DNA from: Hemibagrus wyckioides
Lineage: Eukaryota; Chordata; Actinopteri; Siluriformes; Bagridae
Direction of reading: 5' to 3'
Length of the DNA: 64,000 bases
NCBI RefSeq assembly: GCF_019097595.1
Contig: NC_080726.1
Coordinates: 10,700,205-10,764,204 of the forward strand
The translations under genes and the position numbers were made by a program. Positions 1 through 10,700 of the stretch are shown piece after piece. How positions within the stretch are numbered: the stretch's first letter is position 1; every line of letters starts with the position of its first letter. Under the pieces are notes generated by a model. The model ran no database searches. It had not been told where the DNA came from and was given only the letters and a program-made list of their open reading frames with translations.

Positions 1-1316
1 TCTGTTGGTTCATTTGCATTTTTGTAGATGTTTATTAGAAATCTACATCGCTTTTACCGGTACCTTTAGTTTGTTTATGAATAGACAATAAGGTGCCATT
101 TGAAGAGCACCATGGTCATGCCTGATGTGCTTAACTAGTAATATTGGATCATGTGGCAACACTGTGAATGATTTCCAATAGCGAGTCTGGGGAAGCTTCA
201 GGCAGTGTCTCTTTGTGTATTGTAAAATGCCCAAGACGCCCTTCTCATTTAAAGAAAAAATTGTGCTCAGAACATTTATTATATTAACACGCGTTGCACA
301 TTTCTCCCCACCCCATGCCTCTCTGTGTGACTTAATAAACTTTCTATTGAGACAAATGTCTGAAATCAGCAGGAGACACATCTGGGTGTCAATAGAGAAT
401 GCTAATTTTGACAGTTTTGCACTGCATCCAGAAATCTCTTTATGACACAAAAATGACACTGGGATGGCACATGTCACATCGTTTTGCCCGAGCATGATTC
501 ATCCCTTAAGCAATAAACATTAATCCGCCATGCCTGTCTCTTATTGAATGAGCGAGAAAGCCGTTTTGCCAGCACTCCAGGAGCGGCGTGTGAGAAGCGT
601 GAAATGAGACGCCTCAGTCATCGTTTCCCACAAGGCCCGGCTGTTCGCCATCCCTCAGCCTGTCAAGTGCCGTCGTTTCGCCGTTACGCCTCTTGTGAAA
701 TGACCTGTCAAGGTGGTAAATTTATTTGTTCTTATCTGCTGGTTGACTGTAATGTTGAGGATCTGGGGATTTCAATCAGTTCTCGCTCAGACTCAGGCTG
801 GGTTAGCCAGGGTGGAGTCACCACTTCAGGGACGCCGGATGCAAATAAGGCCCTGCTGCTTCTGTGGTTAATGAAGTCTGAGTTTAGCTTTATTCCCTGT
901 GATTTGTCTTCTCGGTGTAACAGAAACAGGCTCTAGAGCATGTTCTGTGAAGTGACAGGCATGATTTATAGTTTGTAGAAATTTTTATAATGATAATTTC
1001 AATTTATATAATGTCTTTCTTACATTCAGTGATACTGTAAGTTATACGAAAAACAGAGACAGAAGCAGAAAATAAGACGCAGAACTGTTGGGGTGTGTAC
1101 AGGTTTAGGGGGGTGGAGTCACACAGGTACAGTCTGGGGACTCCCAGAGTGTCTACTTTATCTTGAAAATAATACTCATTATTAAGTACTTCATACAGTT
1201 TTTCTGTACTTTACATTAATTAATCTGTACATTCATCCTATATATTTTAGAAGAGAACTATAAAACCATAATACTCTACATCTGTAGTGGGAAGCATGAG
1301 ACCAGCAAGATTTTGA

Positions 1317-1333
1317 GTATTATTATTATTGAC

Positions 1334-1370
<37 letters not shown>

Positions 1371-1371
1371 T
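1317..1371. repeat. (ATT)n/(AAT)n trinucleotide repeat with inverted start
   Basis: A short run of TAT/ATT triplets ending in TTG is followed after one base by CAA and a longer run of AAT triplets. The two arms at about 1318-1346 are complementary and could form a hairpin. The repeat is otherwise an ordinary trinucleotide microsatellite. Confidence 0.9.
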
Positions 1372-1428
1372 AAGAATAATATTTATGAAAAAAGCTACAA
1401 CTGCAATATTTGTTGTATATAATGCAAG

Positions 1429-1432
<4 letters not shown>

Positions 1433-1466
<34 letters not shown>

Positions 1467-1505
1467 AAAGAAAAGAAAAGAAAAAAGAAAAGAAAAGAAA
1501 TGAAA
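1433..1505. repeat. (GA)n and (AAAAG)n purine tract
   Basis: About fifteen GA dinucleotides run straight into AAAAG-type pentamers, giving an almost pure purine strand of about 70 bases. It is low-complexity sequence that abuts the SINE-like element starting near 1507. Confidence 0.9.
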
Positions 1506-1506
1506 A

Positions 1507-1750
1507 GGTAGCATTACTGCCTTATAGCCCCAGGGCCCTTGGTTTGATCTTGAGCTCAGGATACTTTCTTTTGTGGAGTGTTGAATATTCTCTGTGTGTC
1601 CACATGGGGTTTCTCAGGGTTTACCGGTTTCCAACCACCTCAGAAAAATGTGGTAGTAGGTGAATCAACTAAGATAAATTGTCCTTATGACTGAGTGACT
1701 GATGTCCCATCCAGAGTGTATTCCTGCCTCACTCCCAGTGCAGGCTCTAG
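1507..1750 (+). mobile_element. tRNA-derived SINE-like element, 3' part, at the array edge
   Basis: The stretch has the layout of a tRNA-derived SINE common in fish. Near 1541-1554 there is a B-box-like segment (GGTTTGATCTTGAG, against the polymerase III consensus GGTTCRANNCC). A body follows with the phrases GTGGAGTGTTGAATATTCTC, CCACATGGGG and GGTTTACCGGTTTCCA, and then a 3' part with GATGTCCCATCCAGAGTGTA and TGCCTCACTCCCAGTG. The 3' end stops at CAGGCTCTAG, exactly where the giant tandem array begins. Another copy of the same 3' part lies at 59320-59437 in this window and does carry the expected end (AATAAAGCAGTTACTGAAG), which supports the family assignment. The family resemblance is from memory, without a search. 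Confidence 0.7.
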
Positions 1751-1770
1751 AGTGTGTGTGTGTGAGTTAG

Positions 1771-4700
1771 TGTCTGTATGAGTGAGTGAGTGTGTTAGTG
1801 TCTGTATGAGTGAGTGAGTGAGTGTGTTAGTGTCTGTATGTGTGAGTGAGTGAGTGTGTTAGTGTCTGTATGTGTGAGTGAGTGAGTGAGTGAGTGTCTG
1901 TATGAGTGAGTGAGTGTGTTAGTGTCTGTATGAGTGAGTGAGTGAGTGTGTTAGTGTCTGTATGTGTGAGTGAGTGAGTGTGTTAGTGTCTGTATGAGTG
2001 AGTGTGTTAGTGTCTGTATGTCTGTATGTGTGAGTGAGTGTCTGTATGTGTGAGTGAGTGTTAGTGTCTGTATGAGTGTCTGAGTGAGTGAGTGAGTGAG
2101 TGTCTGTATGTGTGAGTGAGTGTTAGTGTCTGAGTGAGTGAGTGAGTGAGTGTCTTAGTGTCTGTATGAGTGAGTGAGTGTCTTAGTGTCTGTATGAGTG
2201 AGTGAGTGTGTTAGTGTCTGTATGAGTGAGTGAGTGAGTGTGTTAGTGTCTGTATGAGTGAGTGAGTGTGTTAGTGTCTGTATGAGTGAGTGAGTGAGTG
2301 TGTTAGTGTCTGTATGAGTGAGTGAGTGAGTGTGTTAGTGTCTGTATGTGTGAGTGAGTGAGTGTGTTAGTGTCTGTATGAGTGAGTGAGTGAGTGTGTT
2401 AGTGTCTGTATGTGTGAGTGAGTGAGTGTGTTAGTGTCTGTATGAGTGAGTGAGTGAGTGTCTTAGTGTCTGTATGAGTGAGTGAGTGTCTTAGTGTCTG
2501 TATGAGTGAGTGAGTGTGTTAGTGTCTGTATGAGTGAGTGAGTGAGTGTGTTAGTGTCTGTATGAGTGAGTGAGTGTGTTAGTGTCTGTATGAGTGAGTG
2601 AGTGAGTGTGTTAATGTCTGTATGAGTGAGTGAGTGAGTGTGTTAGTGTCTGTATGAGTGAGTGAGTGTTAGTGTCTGTATGAGTGAGTGAGTGTGTTAG
2701 TGTCTGTATGAGTGAGTGAGTGTGTGTGTTAGTGTCTGTATGTGTGAGTGAGTGAGTGTGTTAGTGTCTGTATGAGTGAGTGAGTGTGTTAGTGTCTGTA
2801 TATGAGTGAGTGAGTGTGTTAGTGTCTGTATATGAGTGAGTGTGTTAGTGTCTGTTAATGTCTGTATGAGTGAGTGAGTGTGTTAGTGTCTGTATGAGTG
2901 AGTGTGTTAATGTCTGTATGAGTGAGTGAGTGAGTGTCTTAGTGTCTGTATGAGTGAGTGAGTGTCTTAGTGTCTGTATGAGTGAGTGAGTGAGTGTGTT
3001 AGTGTCTGTATGTGTGAGTGAGTGAGTGTGTTAGTGTCTGTATGAGTGAGTGAGTGTGTTAGTGTCTGTATGAGTGAGTGAGTGTCTTAGTGTCTGTATG
3101 AGTGAGTGAGTGTGTTAGTGTCTGTATGAGTGAGTGAGTGAGTGTGTTAGTGTCTGTATGAGTGAGTGAGTGTGTTAGTGTCTGTATGAGTGAGTGAGTG
3201 TGTTAGTGTCTGTATGAGTGAGTGAGTGAGTGTGTTAGTGTCTGTATGAGTGAGTGAGTGAGTGTCTTAGTGTCTGTATGAGTGAGTGAGTGTCTTAGTG
3301 TCTGTATGAGTGAGTGAGTGTGTTAATGTCTGTATGAGTGAGTGAGTGTGTTAGTGTCTGTATGAGTGAGTGAGTGAGTGAGTGTGTTAATGTCTGTATG
3401 AGTGAGTGAGTGTGTTAGTGTCTGTATGAGTGAGTGAGTGAGTGTGTTAATGTCTGTATGAGTGAGTGAGTGAGTGTGTTAATGTCTGTATGAGTGAGTG
3501 AGTGAGTGTGTTAGTGTCTGTATGAGTGAGTGAGTGTGTTAGTGTCTGTATGAGTGAGTGAGTGAGTGTGTTAGTGTCTGTATGAGTGAGTGAGTGAGTG
3601 TGTTAGTGTCTGTATGAGTGAGTGAGTGTGTTAGTGTCTGTATGAGTGAGTGAGTGAGTGTGTTAGTGTCTGTATGAGTGAGTGAGTGTGTTAGTGTCTG
3701 TATGAGTGAGTGTGTTAGTGTCTGTATGTGTGAGTGAGTGAGTGTGTTAGTGTCTGTATGAGTGAGTGAGTGTGTTAGTGTCTGTATGAGTGAGTGAGTG
3801 AGTGTGTTAGTGTCTGTATGAGTGAGTGTGTTAGTGTCTGTATGAGTGAGTGTGTTAGTGTCTGTATGAGTGAGTGAGTGTGTTAGTGTCTGTATGAGTG
3901 AGTGTGTTAGTGTCTGTATGTGTGAGTGAGTGAGTGTGTTAGTGTCTGTATGAGTGAGTGAGTGAGTGTGTTAGTGTCTGTATGAGTGAGTGAGTGTGTT
4001 AGTGTCTGTATGAGTGAGTGTGTTAGTGTCTGTATGAGTGTCTGAGTGAGTGAGTGAGTGAGTGTCTGTATGTGTGAGTGAGTGTTAGTGTCTGAGTGAG
4101 TGAGTGAGTGAGTGAGTGAGTGAGTGAGTGAGTGAGTGTCTTAGTGTCTGTATGAGTGAGTGAGTGTCTTAGTGTCTGTATGAGTGAGTGAGTGTCTTAG
4201 TGTCTGTATGAGTGAGTGAGTGTGTTAGTGTCTGTATGAGTGAGTGAGTGAGTGTGTTAGTGTCTGTATGAGTGAGTGAGTGTGTTAGTGTCTGTATGAG
4301 TGAGTGAGTGTGTTAGTGTCTGTATGAGTGAGTGAGTGAGTGTGTTAGTGTCTGTATGAGTGAGTGAGTGAGTGTGTTAGTGTCTGTATGAGTGAGTGAG
4401 TGAGTGTCTTAGTGTCTGTATGAGTGAGTGAGTGAGTGTGTTAATGTCTGTATGAGTGAGTGAGTGTGTTGATGTCTGTATGAGTGAGTGAGTGTGTTAG
4501 TGTCTGTATGAGTGAGTGAGTGAGTGTGTTAGTGTCTGTATGAGTGAGTGAGTGTGTTAGTGTCTGTATGTGTGAGTGAGTGAGTGTGTTAGTGTCTGTA
4601 TGAGTGAGTGAGTGAGTGAGTGTGTTAATGTCTGTATGAGTGAGTGAGTGTGTTAGTGTCTGTATGAGTGAGTGAGTGAGTGTGTTAATGTCTGTATGAG

Positions 4701-7700
4701 TGAGTGAGTGAGTGTGTTAGTGTCTGTATGAGTGAGTGAGTGAGTGTGTTAATGTCTGTATGAGTGAGTGAGTGAGTGTGTTAGTGTCTGTATGAGTGAG
4801 TGAGTGTGTTAATGTCTGTATGAGTGAGTGAGTGAGTGTGTTAATGTCTGTATGAGTGAGTGAGTGAGTGTCTTAGTGTCTGTATGAGTGAGTGAGTGAG
4901 TGTGTTAGTGTCTGTATGAGTGAGTGAGTGTGTTAGTGTCTGTATGAGTGAGTGAGTGAGTGTCTGTGTGAGTGAGTGAGTGAGTGAGTGAGTGAGTGAG
5001 TGTCTGTATGAGTGAGTGAGTGTGTTAGTGTCTGTATGAGTGAGTGAGTGTGTTAGTGTCTGTATGAGTGAGTGAGTGAGTGTGTTAGTGTCTGTATGTG
5101 TGAGTGAGTGTGTCAATGTCTGTATAAGTGAGTGAGTGAGTGTGTTAGTGACTGAGTGAGTGAGTGAGTGTCTGTATGTGTGAGTGAGTGAGTGTTAGTG
5201 TCTGTATGAGTGATTGAGTGAGTGTGTTAATGTCTGTATGAGTGAGTGAGTGAGTGTGTTAGTGTCTGTATGAGTGAGTGAGTGAGTGAGTGAGTGTCTG
5301 TATGTGAGTGAGTGAGTGTCTGTATGTGTGAGTGAGTGAGTGTCTGTATGTGTGAGTGAGTGAGTGTCTGTATGTGTGAGTGAGTGAGTGTCTGTATGTG
5401 TGAGTGAGTGAGTGTCTGTATGTGTGAGTGAGTGAGTGTCTGTATGAGTGAGTGTGTTAGTGTCTGTATGTGTGAGTGAGTGTCTGTATGTGTGAGTGAG
5501 TGTCTGTATGTGTGAGTGAGTGTTAGTGTCTGTATGAGTGTCTGAGTGAGTGAGTGAGTGTCTGTATGTGTGAGTGAGTGAGTGTGTTAGTGTCTGTATG
5601 AGTGAGTGTGTTAGTGTCTGTGTGAGTGAGTGAGTGAGTGTCTGTATGTGTGAGTGTGTTAGTGTCTGTATGAGTGAGTGAGTGTTAGTGTCTGTATGAG
5701 TGAGTGAGTGAGTGTGTTAGTGTCTGTATGAGTGAGTGAGTGTGTTAGTGTCTGTATGAGTGAGTGAGTGAGTGTGTTAGTGTCTGTATGAGTGAGTGAG
5801 TGTGTTAGTGTCTGTATGAGTGAGTGAGTGAGTGTGTTAGTGTCTGTATGAGTGAGTGAGTGTGTTAGTGTCTGTATGTGTGAGTGAGTGTCTGTATGTG
5901 TGAGTGAGTGTTAGTGTCTGTATGAGTGTCTGAGTGAGTGAGTGAGTGTCTGTATGTGTGAGTGAGTGTTAGTGAGTGAGTGAGTGAGTGAGTGAGTGTC
6001 TGTATGTGTGAGTGAGTGTTAGTGAGTGTTAGTGAGTGAGTGAGTGTCTGTATGTGTGAGTGAGTGCGTGTTAGTGTCTGTATGAGTGTCTGAGTGAGTG
6101 AGTGAGTGTCTGAGTGAGTGAGTGAGTGAGTGTCTGTATGTGTGAGTGAGTGAGTGTTAGTGTCTGTATGAGTGAGTGAGTGAGTGTTAGTGTCTGTATG
6201 TGTGAGTGAGTGAGTGTTAGTGTCTGTATGAGTGAGTGAGTGAGTGTGTTAGTGTCTGTATGAGTGAGTGAGTGTGTTAGTGTCTGTATGAGTGAGTGTG
6301 TTAGTGTCTGTATGTCTGTATGTGTGAGTGAGTGTCTGTATGTGTGAGTGAGTGTTAGTGTCTGTATGAGTGTCTGAGTGAGTGAGTGAGTGTCTGTATG
6401 TGTGAGTGAGTGTGAGTGAGTGAGTGAGTGAGTGTCTGTATGTGAGTGTGTGAGTGAGTGAGTGTCTGTATGTGAGTGAGTGAGTGAGTGTCTGTATGTG
6501 TGAGTGAGTGTCTGTATGTGTGAGTGAGTGTTAGTGTCTGTATGAGTGTCTGAATGAGTGAGTGAGTGTCTGTATGTGTGAGTGAGTGTTAGTGAGTGAG
6601 TGAGTGAGTGAGTGAGTGAGTGAGTGTCTGTATGTGAGTGAGTGAGTGAGTGAGTGAGTGAGTGAGTGAGTGAGTGTCTGTATGTGTGAGTGAGTGAGTG
6701 TCTGTATGTGTGAGTGAGTGCGTGTTAGTGTCTGTATGAGTGTCTGAGTGAGTGAGTGAGTGTCTGAGTGAGTGAGTGAGTGAGTGAGTGTCTGTATGTG
6801 TGAGTGAGTGAGTGTTAGTGTCTGTATGAGTGAGTGAGTGAGTGTGTTAGTGTCTGTATGAGTGAGTGAGTGAGTGTGTTAGTGTCTGTATGAGTGAGTG
6901 AGTGTGTTAGTGTCTGTATGAGTGAGTGAGTGAGTGTGTTAGTGTCTGTATGAGTGAGTGAGTGTGTTAATGTCTGTATGAGTGAGTGAGTGAGTGTCTG
7001 TATGAGTGAGTGAGTGTGTTAGTGTCTGTATGAGTGAGTGAGTGTGTTAGTGTCTGTATGAGTGAGTGAGTGTGTTAGTGTCTGTATGAGTGAGTGAGTG
7101 TGTTAGTGTCTGTATGAGTGAGTGAGTGAGTGTGTTAGTGTCTGTATGAGTGAGTGAGTGTGTTAGTGTCTGTATGAGTGAGTGAGTGTGTTAGTGTCTG
7201 TATGAGTGAGTGAGTGAGTATGTTAGTGTCTGTATGAGTGAGTGAGTGAGTGTCTGTATGAGTGAGTGAGTGTCTTAGTGTCTGTATGAGTGAGTGAGTG
7301 TGTTAGTGTCTGTATGAGTGAGTGAGTGTGTTAGTGTCTGTATGAGTGAGTGAGTGTGTTAGTGTCTGTATGAGTGAGTGAGTGTGTTAATGTCTGTATG
7401 AGTGAGTGAGTGTGTTAATGTCTGTATGAGTGAGTGAGTGTGTTAGTGTCTGTATGAGTGAGTGAGTGTGTTAATGTCTGTATGAGTGAGTGAGTGAGTG
7501 TGTTAGTGTCTGTATGAGTGAGTGAGTGTGTTAGTGTCTGTATGAGTGAGTGAGTGTGTTAGTGTCTGTGTGAGTGAGTGTTAGTGTCTGTATGAGTGAG
7601 TGAGTGAGTGTGTTAGTGTCTGTATGAGTGAGTGAGTGAGTGAGTGTGTTAGTGTCTGTATGAGTGAGTGAGTGTGTTAGTGTCTGTATGAGTGAGTGAG

Positions 7701-10700
7701 TGAGTGAGTGTCTGTATGTGTGAGTGAGTGAGTGTCTGTATGAGTGAGTGTGTTAGTGTCTGTATGTCTGTATGTGTGAGTGAGTGTCTGTATGTGTGAG
7801 TGAGTGTCTGTATGTGTGAGTGAGTGTTAGTGTCTGTATGAGTGTCTGAGTGAGTGAGTGAGTGTCTGTATGTGTGAGTGAGTGTTAGTGAGTGAGTGAG
7901 TGAGTGAGTGTCTGTATGTGTGAGTGAGTGTTAGTGAGTGAGTGAGTGAGTGAGTGTCTGTATGTGTGAGTGAGTGTGAGTGAGTGAGTGAGTGAGTGAG
8001 TGAGTGAGTGAGTGAGTGAGTGTCTGTATGTGTGAGTGAGTGAGTGTCTGTATGTGTGAGTGAGTGTCTGTATGTGCGAGTGAGTGAGTGTCTGTATGTG
8101 TGAGTGAGTGAGTGTTAGTGTCTGTATGAGTGTCTGAGTGAGTGAGTGTCTGTATGAGTGAGTGAGTGAGTGTGTTAGTGTCTGTATGAGTGAGTGAGTG
8201 TGTTAGTGTCTGTATGAGTGAGTGAGTGAGTGTGTTAGTGTCTATATGAGTGAGTGAGTGAGTGTCTTAGTGTCTGTATGAGTGAGTGAGTGTGTTAGTG
8301 TCTGTATGAGTGAGTGAGTGTGTTAGTGTCTGTATGAGTGAGTGAGTGAGTGTCTTAGTGTCTGTATGAGTGAGTGAGTGTCTTAGTGTCTGTATGAGTG
8401 AGAGAGAGTGTGTGTTAGTGTCTGTATGTGTGTGTGAGTGTGTGTGGTAGTGTCTGTATGTGTGAGTGAGTGAGTGTGTTAGTGTCTGTATGAGTGAGTG
8501 TGTTAGTGTCTGTATGAGTGAGTGAGTGTGTTAATGTCTGTATGAGTGAGTGAGTGTGTTAGTGTCTGTATGAGTGAGTGAGTGAGTGTGTTAATGTCTG
8601 TATGAGTGAGTGAGTGAGTGTGTTAATGTCTGTATGAGTGAGTGAGTGAGTGTGTTAGTGTCTGTATGAGTGAGTGAGTGTGTTAATGTCTGTATGAGTG
8701 AGTGAGTGAGTGTGTTAATGTCTGTATGAGTGAGTGAGTGAGTGTCTTAGTGTCTGTATGAGTGAGTGAGTGTGTTAGTGTCTGTATGAGTGAGTGAGTG
8801 TGTTAGTGTCTGTATGAGTGAGTGAGTGAGTGAGTGTGTTAGTGTCTGTATGTGTGAGTGAGTGAGTGTGTTAGTGTCTGTATGAGTGAGTGAGTGAGTG
8901 TGTTAATGTCTGTATGAGTGAGTGAGTGAGTGAGTGAGTGTGTTAGTGTCTGTATGAGTGAGTGAGTGAGTGTGTTAATGTCTGTATGAGTGAGTGAGTG
9001 AGTGTGTTAATGTCTGTATGAGTGAGTGAGTGAGTGTGTCAATGTCTGTATAAGTGAGTGAGTGAGTGTGTTAGTGTCTGAGTGAGTGAGTGAGTGTCTG
9101 TATGTGTGAGTGAGTGAGTGTTAGTGTCTGTATGAGTGATTGAGTGAGTGTGTTAATGTCTGTATGAGTGAGTGAGTGAGTGTGTTAGTGTCTGTATGAG
9201 TGAGTGAGTGTGTTAATGTCTGTATGAGTGAGTGAGTGAGTGTGTTAATGTCTGTATGAGTGAGTGAGTGTGTTAGTGTCTGTATGAGTGAGTGAGTGTG
9301 TTAATGTCTGTATGAGTGAGTGAGTGAGTGTGTTAGTGTCTGTATGAGTGAGTGAGTGTGTTAGTGTCTGTATGAGTGAGTGAGTGTGTTAGTGTCTGTG
9401 TGAGTGAGTGTTAGTGTCTGTATGAGTGAGTGAGTGTGTTAGTGTCTGTATGAGTGAGTGAGTGAGTGAGTGTGTTAGTGTCTGTATGAGTGAGTGAGTG
9501 AGTGTGTTAGTGTCTGTATGAGTGAGTGAGTGAGTGAGTGTCTGTATGAGTGAGTGAGTGAGTGTGTTAGTGTCTGTATGAGTGAGTGAGTGTGTTAGTG
9601 TCTGTATGAGTGAGTGAGTGAGTGAGTGTGTTAGTGTCTGTATGAGTGAGTGAGTGAGTGTGTTAGTGTCTGTATGAGTGAGTGAGTGAGTGAGTGTGTT
9701 AGTGTCTGTATGAGTGAGTGAGTGAGTGTGTTAGTGTCTGTATGAGTGAGTGAGTGAGTGAGTGTGTTAGTGTCTGTATGAGTGAGTGAGTGAGTGTGTT
9801 AGTGTCTGTATGAGTGAGTGAGTGAGTGTGTTAGTGTCTGTATGAGTGAGTGAGTGAGTGTGTTAGTGTCTGTATGAGTGAGTGAGTGTGTTAGTGTCTG
9901 TATGAGTGAGTGAGTGTGTTAGTGTCTGTATGAGTGAGTGAGTGAGTGTGTTAGTGTCTGTATGAGTGAGTGAGTGTGTTAATGTCTGTATGAGTGAGTG
10001 AGTGAGTGTGTTAATGTCTGTATGAGTGAGTGAGTGTGTTAGTGTCTGTATGAGTGAGTGAGTGTGTTAGTGTCTGTATGAGTGAGTGAGTGAGTGTGTT
10101 AGTGTCTGTATGAGTGAGTGAGTGTGTTAATGTCTGTATGAGTGAGTGAGTGAGTGTGTTAATGTCTGTATGAGTGAGTGAGTGTGTTAGTGTCTGTATG
10201 AGTGAGTGAGTGTGTTAGTGTCTGTATGAGTGAGTGAGTGAGTGTCTGTATGAGTGAGTGAGTGTCTTAGTGTCTGTATGAGTGAGTGAGTGTGTTAGTG
10301 TCTGTATGAGTGAGTGAGTGTGTTAGTGTCTGTATGAGTGAGTGAGTGAGTGTGTTAGTGTCTGTATGAGTGAGTGAGTGTGTTAATGTCTGTATGAGTG
10401 AGTGAGTGTGTTAATGTCTGTATGAGTGAGTGAGTGTGTTAGTGTCTGTATGAGTGAGTGAGTGTGTTAATGTCTGTATGAGTGAGTGAGTGAGTGTGTT
10501 AGTGTCTGTATGAGTGAGTGAGTGTGTTAGTGTCTGTATGAGTGAGTGAGTGTGTTAGTGTCTGTGTGAGTGAGTGTTAGTGTCTGTATGAGTGAGTGAG
10601 TGAGTGTGTTAGTGTCTGTATGAGTGAGTGAGTGAGTGAGTGTGTTAGTGTCTGTATGAGTGAGTGAGTGAGTGTGTTAGTGTCTGTATGAGTGAGTGAG

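Larger units (their letters stand above)
1..1506. other. Upstream non-coding stretch, probably gbe1 intron
   Basis: I recognise no gene here. The reading frames present (the longest is 130 codons at 544-936 on +) show no known domain. The part at about 545-930 is less AT-rich than its surroundings and looks like a possible conserved noncoding element. It contains the POU octamer ATGCAAAT at 839-846. From about 1317 to 1500 there are simple repeats: an AAT/ATT tract, a GA tract and an AAAAG tract. If gbe1 reads from left to right and its earlier exons are outside the window, this stretch is intronic; that is inference. Confidence 0.5.

Noticed and set aside
544..936. A 130-codon reading frame on + as a gene
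   Set aside because: No recognised domain, no homologue that I know, and no splice or promoter context. A conserved noncoding element fits better.
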